From the NCBI GenBank assembly GCA_025612245.1, contig JAAXKQ010000011.1, positions 1-64,000 of the forward strand: 64,000 nucleotides of DNA, given 5' to 3'. This DNA is from Ignavibacteria bacterium. GTDB taxonomy: Bacteria > Bacteroidota > Ignavibacteria > Ignavibacteriales > SURF-24. Position numbers and translations under genes: made by a program. Below, one piece after another: positions 19,375 through 27,554 of this stretch; within the stretch, counting starts at the first letter, position 1; every line of letters starts with the position of its first letter. Under the pieces are notes generated by a model. It did not search any database and was not told the origin of the DNA. It saw only the letters and a program-made list of their open reading frames with translations.

Positions 19375-19788
19375 ATGTCAGTTCACGAAAAAGTAAAAAA
19401 GATACTGCTGGTTGATGACGATATTGATCTGCTTGAACAGAACAAAATCATGCTGGAATCAAAGGGTTACAAAGTTGTCACGGCCGAAAACGTGGAAGAT
19501 GGCTGGAACCAGTTCAAAAAAGAAAAGCCTGAGGCCGCAATTGTAGATCTTATTATGGAAGAGCACGATTCCGGATTTATTCTCTGCCATAGGATTAAGA
19601 AAGATTCCTACGGGAAAACCATTCCCGTTTTCTTACTTACTTCCGCCACTTACTTTACCGGTTTTAAGTTCGGTTCCTCTACAAATGAAGAAAAGGAATG
19701 GATAAACTGCGATGCAGTGCTCAATAAGCCGATAGTGCTCGAAGAGCTGCTGAAAAAAATTGAGCATTTTTTTGAAGCCGTAGCTTGA
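19375..19788 (+). CDS. Stand-alone receiver domain protein
   Basis: KKILLVDDDIDLLEQNK, AIVDLIMEEHDSGF, LLTSATYF, LNKPI; no output domain. Confidence 0.88.
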   Translation: MSVHEKVKKILLVDDDIDLLEQNKIMLESKGYKVVTAENVEDGWNQFKKEKPEAAIVDLIMEEHDSGFILCHRIKKDSYGKTIPVFLLTSATYFTGFKFGSSTNEEKEWINCDAVLNKPIVLEELLKKIEHFFEAVA

Positions 19789-19901
19789 TTTTTATGGTGG
19801 AAATTTCGTAAATATCCGTAAATTTCTTTCTTAAAATAGTGTCAGCTTTTGATTCATCATCTGTTCTGAAAACGGTTTCAAAACTAAGTAAGGAATAACA
19901 A

Positions 19902-21386
19902 GTGGAAAACCAAAAACCACATGTCCTGATTGTGGATGATGAAAGAGGACTCCGGCTGGGTACAAAACGCCTTCTGGAAAGCGAAGGCTTTGTTGCTGAA
20001 GCCGCTGAAAACGGCGCCGAGGGGATCAGGCTTGCTAAAAGCAATGAGTATGATCTGGCCATTATTGACCTTAAGATGCCCGATATTGACGGCATCGAGG
20101 TCCTAAAGGCAATCCGTAAGGAAAACCCGAATACGGTGTGTTTCATTGCAACGGCCTATGCCAGCTTCGACACGGCAATTGAGTCCACAAAGCTGGGCGC
20201 TTACAGCTATATTCCAAAGCCTTTTACTCCTGAAGAGCTTCTGCTTCAGCTGAGAAAGGGGTACGAGAAGCGGCTTTTGATTCTTGAGGCCGAGCGCCTC
20301 AGGAAAGAGCGTGAGGAAAGGCTTCTGGAAATTGCCTATGAGAAGACCAGGCTGAAAACTATAATGGATTCAATTACAGAAGGCGCACTGGTAGTTAACA
20401 GGACTGGGGAGCTGGTCATGTATAATTCCGGTGCCCTGAAGTACCTGGATCTGCACGAAATTTTTATCGGGGATGTCATCCTCGAAATCCTTCCCGTTGA
20501 AATTACCGCAATTATTCAAAAATTCATCGATTCTGAAACATACATCCCGAATTCCTATTCGACACAGGTTGAACTGAAACCTAACAAGGAACTTGTCATT
20601 GAAGCCACCTGCTCACCCGTTCCGCATACAGATGGCTCTCTGGCAGGAGTCGTTACGGTCATCAGAAATATAACGGAATCCGTAAAAGTTGAAGCCGTAA
20701 AGTCGCAATTTGTTTCAATGGTAGCCCACGAACTAAAAACCCCTCTGGCTGCCGTCATCGGTTTTCTGAAGATTATTCTGGACGATGAGGTTAAAGTTTC
20801 GCCGGAACAGCAGAAGGACTTCCTTAAAAGGTCCTATACGAGGCTCCAGAGCCTTGTTGTTATGGTAAATGACCTTCTGGACATCTCCAGGATGGAGCTA
20901 AGAAAAGCACAGCGTGAAATTAAAGAGCTCGAAATTGATCAGATACTCAAATCCATAATCGATTTCCTTGAAATTGAGCTGCAGAAGAAAAAAATTACAG
21001 TTTCCCTTCACACCGACTCTCCAGCCTGCAGGCTTAAAGCTGATCAGAATGAAATTAACAGGCTCTTTACAAACATACTCAGTAATGCCGTAAAGTATAA
21101 CAAAGATAATGGCTCAATTGATATAAACATCAGTAACTCGGGAAATTATCTCGTCACCCGGATTTCCGACACCGGAATTGGAATGACAAAGGAAGAAAAA
21201 GCAAAGCTCTTCCAGGAATTCTACAGGGTCAAAAACGATAAAACCCGCGGCATCAGCGGCACGGGTCTTGGCCTTGCAATTGTAAGGCGCATCGTGGATT
21301 CCTATGCCGGCAAGATAGACGTGGAGAGCAATCCGGGTGAAGGCTCAACTTTTTCCGTTTATTTACCCTTAAGCCTCAGCAAATAA
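19902..21386 (+). CDS. REC-PAS-HisKA-HATPase signalling kinase
   Basis: VLIVDDERGLRLGTKRLLE receiver, central PAS, MVAHELKTPLAAVIGF, DTGIGM, GTGLGLAIVRRI. Confidence 0.92.
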   Translation: MENQKPHVLIVDDERGLRLGTKRLLESEGFVAEAAENGAEGIRLAKSNEYDLAIIDLKMPDIDGIEVLKAIRKENPNTVCFIATAYASFDTAIESTKLGAYSYIPKPFTPEELLLQLRKGYEKRLLILEAERLRKEREERLLEIAYEKTRLKTIMDSITEGALVVNRTGELVMYNSGALKYLDLHEIFIGDVILEILPVEITAIIQKFIDSETYIPNSYSTQVELKPNKELVIEATCSPVPHTDGSLAGVVTVIRNITESVKVEAVKSQFVSMVAHELKTPLAAVIGFLKIILDDEVKVSPEQQKDFLKRSYTRLQSLVVMVNDLLDISRMELRKAQREIKELEIDQILKSIIDFLEIELQKKKITVSLHTDSPACRLKADQNEINRLFTNILSNAVKYNKDNGSIDINISNSGNYLVTRISDTGIGMTKEEKAKLFQEFYRVKNDKTRGISGTGLGLAIVRRIVDSYAGKIDVESNPGEGSTFSVYLPLSLSK

Positions 21387-21500
21387 ACAGTTTATATCGT
21401 TTAGCAACTTTAATCTCCGGGCAATGCTCTGAACAAGAAAAGCATCTGCCCATGCGGAAATAATCTCATTTTCATCCTAAATAATAAATCTAAAACTTAA

Positions 21501-21899
21501 ATGTTGGAGAATACCTGTATGGCACTAATCGCAATCATCGATGATGATCCGGATATTCTTGACGCCAGTACTCTGGTCCTGGAATCCAAGGGCTACGAGG
21601 TAGTTACCGCCTCAAACCCAAAGGACGGCTATGCAATAGTTTTCAAGCACAATCCGGATCTGATCATTCTGGACGTTATGATGGATGAGCCAGATGACGG
21701 CTTCTTCCTGGCCCAGAAGTTCAGAAGAGAGAAAATCCAGACTCCCATTATCATGTACACATCCGTTTCCAAGACAATAGGAATGGATTACGGAGCCAGT
21801 GAGATGGTTCCTGTGGATGACTTTGTTGAAAAGCCTATCACGCCCGACGAGCTAATTAGAAAGGTCGAAAAACTTTTGGTCAACCAAGTTAAGGAGTAA
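21501..21899 (+). CDS. Stand-alone receiver domain protein
   Basis: AIIDDDPDILDAS, LIILDVMMDEPDDGFFLAQKF, MYTSVSK, VEKPI. Confidence 0.88.
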   Translation: MLENTCMALIAIIDDDPDILDASTLVLESKGYEVVTASNPKDGYAIVFKHNPDLIILDVMMDEPDDGFFLAQKFRREKIQTPIIMYTSVSKTIGMDYGASEMVPVDDFVEKPITPDELIRKVEKLLVNQVKE

Positions 21900-21902
21900 A
21901 AC

Positions 21903-22376
21903 ATGCTGGTACTGGAAAAAAACTCGTTAACAGAAGAAGTTGAAAGCCTCGTGGAGTTTTACGGGACTGAGCGTTCAGCCCTTCTGCCGATTCTTCAGGC
22001 CGTGCAAAGAAAGCACAAGTACGTAAGCGACTTTGTCCAGCAGGAGATAGCACGACTTTTGGATATACATCCTGTTGAAGTCTACAGCGTGGTTTCTTTC
22101 TATGCATTTCTTCATTCAGAGCCTCAGGGCAGAAATATCGTGCGTTTGTGCCAGACCATAGCCTGCGACCTGGCGGGCAAGGAAGCCGTAGCCAGGGCTG
22201 TTGAAAGGGAACTTGGAATTACTTTCGGCCAAACCACAAAGGATAAAAGAATAACCCTGGAATATGCAAACTGTCTTGGCATGTGTGATCAGGGCCCTGC
22301 TATGATTGTAAATGACAGGGTATATACCCACCTGACACCGGAAAAAGCCATTAATATTCTGAATGAAATCAAATAG
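21903..22376 (+). CDS. hydC: NuoE-like [2Fe-2S] subunit of [FeFe]-hydrogenase 2
   Basis: ILQAVQRKHKYVSDFVQQEIA, CQTIACDLAGKE, CLGMCDQGPAMIVND. Confidence 0.9.
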   Translation: MLVLEKNSLTEEVESLVEFYGTERSALLPILQAVQRKHKYVSDFVQQEIARLLDIHPVEVYSVVSFYAFLHSEPQGRNIVRLCQTIACDLAGKEAVARAVERELGITFGQTTKDKRITLEYANCLGMCDQGPAMIVNDRVYTHLTPEKAINILNEIK

Positions 22377-22384
22377 GAGCCAAA

Positions 22385-23605
22385 ATGAAACCTAACGGAA
22401 ATAAGTATGCCGTGCGCCAGGGGGCCGTTCTGTTTTCCGAATACGCACCGGGCAGCGGTATAAAGAAAGCTCTGGAGATCGGTCGGGAGAATATTCTCCT
22501 TGAACTAAGAGAATCCAAATTGAAAGGCCGCGGCGGCGCCGGGTTCCCTACGGCTACAAAATGGATGCTCGTTGCAGCTGCAAAGTCGGAGGAAAAATTC
22601 ATCGTCTGCAACGCCGACGAAGGTGAACCGGGAACTTTCAAGGACAGGGTTCTGCTTTTGGAGTATCCTGAACTTGTCTTTGAGGGAATGCTCATTGCGG
22701 GCTATACGCTTGGGGCGCGCCAGGGAATTATTTACCTCAGGGGTGAGTATGAATACATGCTGAAAAGCCTCGAAAGCTACCTCGAGCAGATGAAGGAAGA
22801 TAACCTGTTAGGAAATAACATACTTGGCAACCCGAATTTTAACTTTGAAATTGTAATTCGCCTCGGCTCGGGCGCTTATGTCTGTGGCGAGGAGACAGCG
22901 CTCATTGAATCTCTTGAAGGTAACCGCGGCGAAGCCCGTAACAGGCCCCCTTACCCGGTTAATACCGGATACCTCGGTAGGCCGACCGTAGTAAATAACG
23001 TTGAAACCCTTGCCTCCGTTCCGCACATACTGGTCAAAGGCGGCGAGTGGTTCAGAACCTTCGGGACGGATAAATCGACCGGGTCGAAACTGTTTTCCGT
23101 CTCCGGCGACTGCGAGCGCCCTGGAGTCTATGAGCTCCCGTGGGGGACAAAGATAAAAGACCTGCTTGAGATTGTAGGGGCAAAAAATACAAAGGCGGTT
23201 CAGGTTGGCGGCGCCTCAGGCAGCTGTATACCCAAAAGCCAGTTTGAAAGGACGCTTGCATACGAGGATGCCGCAACCGGAGGCTCCATTATGATCTTTA
23301 ATGAAAGCCGTAATATGCTTAAGATCCTGAAAAACTTCATGGAATTTTTTGTCGAGGAATCCTGCGGGCAGTGCACCCCGTGCAGGGTTGGTAACGTGAA
23401 GCTGCTTGAAGGAATTGAAAAAATTGAAAGAGGGGTATATACCTTTGGACACCTGAATAAACTCAAGGAGCTTGGCCGCACCATGCAGGTAGCCTCTAAG
23501 TGCGGGCTGGGTCAGTCGAGTCCCAACGCATTTCTGTCCATTCTGGAGAACTTCAAAGAGGAAATATTCAATAAAAACGGTTACGGAGGTCATAATGGAA
23601 AGTAA
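22385..23605 (+). CDS. hydB: Minimal NuoF-like subunit of [FeFe]-hydrogenase 2 (no thioredoxin-like or C-terminal ferredoxin domain)
   Basis: GRGGAGFPTATKWMLV, CNADEGEPGTFKDR, ESCGQCTPCRVGNVKL; ends right after the NuoF core. Confidence 0.92.
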   Translation: MKPNGNKYAVRQGAVLFSEYAPGSGIKKALEIGRENILLELRESKLKGRGGAGFPTATKWMLVAAAKSEEKFIVCNADEGEPGTFKDRVLLLEYPELVFEGMLIAGYTLGARQGIIYLRGEYEYMLKSLESYLEQMKEDNLLGNNILGNPNFNFEIVIRLGSGAYVCGEETALIESLEGNRGEARNRPPYPVNTGYLGRPTVVNNVETLASVPHILVKGGEWFRTFGTDKSTGSKLFSVSGDCERPGVYELPWGTKIKDLLEIVGAKNTKAVQVGGASGSCIPKSQFERTLAYEDAATGGSIMIFNESRNMLKILKNFMEFFVEESCGQCTPCRVGNVKLLEGIEKIERGVYTFGHLNKLKELGRTMQVASKCGLGQSSPNAFLSILENFKEEIFNKNGYGGHNGK

Positions 23606-25472
23606 AGAAAAATACAGGGTCCCCGTCAGTCAAAAGCCTCACGTTGTTGAAAAACCCAGGGATATAAATACAATTGGCGGCACGGTAACGATTGAAATTA
23701 ACGAGAAGAAAGTTTCCGTTCCAATGGGTACTACAATCCTTGAAGCCTGCCGCGAAAACCAGATACACATTCCCACGCTCTGCCACCACGACGACCTGTG
23801 TGTTGCAGGCGTCTGCCGCGTCTGCGTCGTGGAGGTTGAGGGCATGCGTACACTCCAGGCCTCGTGCACCTTCCCGATTACGGCTCCTGTCAAGATACAT
23901 ACTTCAACTCCAATGGTAAGAAAGGCCAGGCGTCACATAATAGACCTGCTTTTAAGCGAGCACTACGGGGAATGCTATTCCTGCTTCAGGAACCAGAACT
24001 GCGAGCTCCAGAAGCTTGCCAAGGAATACGGAGTCGATCAGTATAACTTCGGGCACTTGGAAAAGCCCAGGTATGAGACCGATCGCTCTTCGGCTTCCGT
24101 TATCAGGGATATGAATAAGTGCATACTTTGCAAAAGATGCGTAAGAACCTGCATAGACCTCCAGGAAGTGGGAGTCCTTGAGGCAATAAACAGGGGGCAT
24201 GAAACGCACATAGGTACATTTTTCGATAAGCCCCTTTCCGACGTAATCTGCATAAACTGCGGACAGTGCATCAATCGGTGCCCGACGGCGGCCCTGCGCG
24301 CAAATGACCCTTCCGATGAACTCTGGGAGGCAATAGAAAACCCGAAGAAGCACGTCGTAATTCAGACTGCTCCTTCTCCAAGAGCCGGAATTGGCGAAGA
24401 ATTCGGCCTGGAACCGGGCCATTCAATGACCGGGGAGCTCAATACGGCTCTTCGAAGGATTGGCTTCGACAGGGTATTTGACACAAATTTCACTGCCGAC
24501 CTTACCATCATGGAAGAAGGTACGGAACTGCTGAACAGGCTGAAAAAAGCGGTTCTTCTTGGCGATGAGTCGGTTAAGCTGCCTCAGTTTACCTCCTGCT
24601 CACCCGGCTGGGTAAAGTTTATCGAACACTTCTACCCCGAATTCCTGGGCTATCTTTCTACGGCAAAGTCCCCGCAGCAGATGTTTGGTGCCGTAATTAA
24701 AACCTTCTATGCCAAGGAATCGGGCATAGACCCCGCTGACATCGTCTCGGTTGCCTTGATGCCATGCTCGGCAAAGAAGTTTGAATGCAACCGCCCCGAG
24801 ATGAGGGCCTCGGGCTACAAGGACGTGGACTACGGCCTTACGACGCGTGAGCTCGCGCAGATGATCAAGGAAGCCGGCATATACCTGCCGGAAATGCCGA
24901 AGAGCCATTTCGACGAGCCTTTCGGGGATGCCTCGGGTGCAGGGCTCATCTTCGGCGCCACGGGCGGCGTTATGGAGGCGGCCTTGAGGACTGTCTATGA
25001 GCTTGTAACGGGAAGGGAAGTCCCGTTCAAAAACCTGAACATAGTTCCATGCCGCGGCTTTGAAGGCATAAAGCAGGCCTCGGTTATGCTTGAGGGCTGC
25101 AAGGATGAGTACAGCTTCCTGGAAGGAATTGAGCTTAAGTTCATCGTTGCCCACGGAACAGCCAATGCAAAGAAGGTAATGGAAATGCTGCGCAAGGGTG
25201 AACTGAAGGATGTTCATTTTGTGGAGATTATGGCCTGCCCGGGCGGCTGCCTTGGCGGCGGAGGCCAGCCCATACCAACTTCAGAAGAGATCAGGAAAAA
25301 ACGCGCTGAGGCAATCTATGCCGAGGATGAATCGCTGAGCCTCAGGAAATCCCATGAAAACCCATACGTAAAGTACATTTATGAGAATTTCCTGACCGAA
25401 GGTCCCTGCAGCGAGCTTTCGCACCATCTGCTGCACACGCATTATCAAAAGCGCGGAAAGTTCATTGCCTAA
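23595..25472 (+). CDS. hydA: [FeFe]-hydrogenase catalytic subunit 2 with NuoG-like N-terminus
   Basis: TSCSPGW, MPCSAKKFE, EIMACPGGCLGGGGQP; N-terminal [2Fe-2S] and two [4Fe-4S] sites; C-terminal 'SHENPYVKYIYENFL...HHLLHTHYQKR'. Confidence 0.95.
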   Translation: MESKEKYRVPVSQKPHVVEKPRDINTIGGTVTIEINEKKVSVPMGTTILEACRENQIHIPTLCHHDDLCVAGVCRVCVVEVEGMRTLQASCTFPITAPVKIHTSTPMVRKARRHIIDLLLSEHYGECYSCFRNQNCELQKLAKEYGVDQYNFGHLEKPRYETDRSSASVIRDMNKCILCKRCVRTCIDLQEVGVLEAINRGHETHIGTFFDKPLSDVICINCGQCINRCPTAALRANDPSDELWEAIENPKKHVVIQTAPSPRAGIGEEFGLEPGHSMTGELNTALRRIGFDRVFDTNFTADLTIMEEGTELLNRLKKAVLLGDESVKLPQFTSCSPGWVKFIEHFYPEFLGYLSTAKSPQQMFGAVIKTFYAKESGIDPADIVSVALMPCSAKKFECNRPEMRASGYKDVDYGLTTRELAQMIKEAGIYLPEMPKSHFDEPFGDASGAGLIFGATGGVMEAALRTVYELVTGREVPFKNLNIVPCRGFEGIKQASVMLEGCKDEYSFLEGIELKFIVAHGTANAKKVMEMLRKGELKDVHFVEIMACPGGCLGGGGQPIPTSEEIRKKRAEAIYAEDESLSLRKSHENPYVKYIYENFLTEGPCSELSHHLLHTHYQKRGKFIA

Positions 25473-25522
25473 ATTGACTTAGTATTTATTTTTGTTCTTT
25501 CAGTACATACTGAAATATCTCA

Positions 25523-25555
25523 GGAAAGCCGGACCATGCGTGTCCGGCTTTTTAT
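25523..25555 (+). terminator. Rho-independent terminator after the hydrogenase locus
   Basis: AAAGCCGGAC-N7-GTCCGGCTTT followed by T residues. Confidence 0.8.
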
Positions 25556-25767
25556 TAAGCTGCCAAGGCATCCCATTAAAATCCTGCTTTAGAAGAAAAA
25601 ATATAGACATGGTATCCGGCATTCTAATATACCGCATAGTTTTGTGTAAGAATATTCATATAAACAATTAATTAATAATTAATAAAAAAAAATTGTTGTA
25701 CCGAAGCCAGAAATCCTGTATGTTGCCGAAAATTTTACTTTTGCCTGAGATCACATATAACGCTATA

Positions 25768-26316
25768 ATGGAACAGATAGAAGATCGTGTTGAGCTGTTA
25801 AACCTGATAAAATGCGGAGATGAGGAAGCATTCGAGGAATTCTTTTGCCTTTACCAGCATTCTTTGTTCCGTTTCCTGTACCATTATACGGGCGAAAGGC
25901 AGGCTGCCGAGGACCTGACACAGGATTGCTTCATCAAATTCTGGCAGGTCAGGGAAAAGCTGGATCCGTCGTTTTCACCTACTGCACTTCTTTTCAGGAT
26001 TGCGCGTAACCTGGGAATTAACCACGCTACACGCAAGCCGCCGCTTCAGCCCATATTTAACCAGGATGAACTTTTAGTTACAATATGCCGTGATCCCGAA
26101 ACGGAGTACGACCAGGCCTTTCTGATGGATGACTTCCAGAAAGCAATCAATACACTGCCCGAACGCTGCCGTGCTATCTTTATACTGAGCCGTTTTGAGG
26201 ATCTCGGGTATTCGGAAATAGCTGAAACCCTGCAGATTTCTCTTCAGACGGTAAAAAACCAGATGAATAAGGCCATTTCAATCCTGAAGAAAAGGCTTTG
26301 CAGCCACCTGGACTAA
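25768..26316 (+). CDS. ECF-type RNA polymerase sigma-70 factor
   Basis: AAEDLTQDCFIKFWQVREKL (region 2) and FEDLGYSEIAETLQISLQTVKNQMNKAISILKKRL (region 4). I prefer the ATG at 25768 over the listed 25693. Confidence 0.92.
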   Translation: MEQIEDRVELLNLIKCGDEEAFEEFFCLYQHSLFRFLYHYTGERQAAEDLTQDCFIKFWQVREKLDPSFSPTALLFRIARNLGINHATRKPPLQPIFNQDELLVTICRDPETEYDQAFLMDDFQKAINTLPERCRAIFILSRFEDLGYSEIAETLQISLQTVKNQMNKAISILKKRLCSHLD

Positions 26317-26406
26317 TACCTCAATTCCTTCCTGAATTACTGCTATCAAGATAGTACTTTTTGTAACCTGCGGTGTATTATCAGTATAAAATTGAAAGAT
26401 ATTTAA

Positions 26407-27513
26407 ATGAAATTTTTTCCTAAAACAGTCGATTCGCAGTTTCTGGTAAGGGTCATCAAAAATGAAGTCAGCCCGGAAGAAAGAGAATTCTTCGAAAGCT
26501 GGCTGCAGGAATCCGAGGACCATAAGGAAGAATTTGGAAACTTTATTCTCCTTTGGGACAAGATCGGTAACGTAAAGGTTCCTGTACCCCCTACAGCTGA
26601 AGAGCAATTCATAAAAATAAAAGATGGAATTGTGGCTTCGGATGCTGCATTAAGCAGGAAAATTGAACACTCCTTAAAAATGCAATCCCTCGACCAAGGC
26701 AGCATCAAAAATGCTGAAGAAGAAAATGGCTTTGCCCTAAAGGAAAGCTGGATTAATATGATCAGCTTTTCGCTGAGGGTTGCAACTACAATAGTCCTGA
26801 TCTTTTGTGTGTATTACCTCATTTCCCGCGAAAGCACCGAAAGAGTTGATCAGCCTATAACGCAGGTGATTCCCTCGCCCCGGCAAATTGAAAAAGTTAA
26901 CTTAAAAGGGGAAAGAAGCACAGTCCTTCTTGCCGACGGAACCATCGTATATCTTAATTCCAACAGTAAACTGATTTATCCTAAGAGCTTTTCTGGTCCT
27001 AAACGTGAGGTCGAATTATTGGGTGAGGCATACTTTGATGTGGCTCATAACAAGCAGCAGCCTTTTACGGTAAAGACCGGAGAGACAGTGACAGAAGTAG
27101 TGGGTACACAGTTCGACCTGAAGTACCGCAGCAGAAAGATGAACCTTGTTGTTACGCAGGGTGCCGTTAAAACCTACAGGGAGCATTCGGATAACATCGT
27201 AAGTGTTCCCAAAGGTGAAATGGTTACTTATAATACTGCACACGGCTTTAGCTCTCCCGTAAAAGTAGACGTACATAAATACACTGCCTGGCGTAATAAT
27301 AAACTTTCATTTGTTCAGGCTCCTCTTGTGGAAGTCATGAATGAAATTGAAAACTTCTATAACGTACAGGTCTCTTACAAGAATAGATTTATCAAGAATA
27401 AAACTCTTACCGGAATTTTTGATACTGATTCGCTCGATAGAATTCTTTCTATGATTTCTTTGACCATGGAAATGGACATTAAGAGGGAAGGGAAAGTAAT
27501 AGTAGTTCGTTAA
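26407..27513 (+). CDS. FecR-family anti-sigma factor
   Basis: TM segment, then 'VNLKGERSTVLLADGTIVYLNSNSKLIYPKSF...REVELLGEAYFDVAHNKQQPFTVKTG'. Confidence 0.93.
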   Translation: MKFFPKTVDSQFLVRVIKNEVSPEEREFFESWLQESEDHKEEFGNFILLWDKIGNVKVPVPPTAEEQFIKIKDGIVASDAALSRKIEHSLKMQSLDQGSIKNAEEENGFALKESWINMISFSLRVATTIVLIFCVYYLISRESTERVDQPITQVIPSPRQIEKVNLKGERSTVLLADGTIVYLNSNSKLIYPKSFSGPKREVELLGEAYFDVAHNKQQPFTVKTGETVTEVVGTQFDLKYRSRKMNLVVTQGAVKTYREHSDNIVSVPKGEMVTYNTAHGFSSPVKVDVHKYTAWRNNKLSFVQAPLVEVMNEIENFYNVQVSYKNRFIKNKTLTGIFDTDSLDRILSMISLTMEMDIKREGKVIVVR

Positions 27514-27554
27514 ACATTATAATTGAGAAGTGAAAAGCAATCTGGGGACACTAT

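Noticed and set aside
13439-25217. Minus-strand ORFs opposite the hydrogenase genes (e.g. 15573-15953, 16788-17252, 24600-25217)
   Set aside because: They lie entirely under conserved Hyd coding frames and look like codon-bias artefacts.
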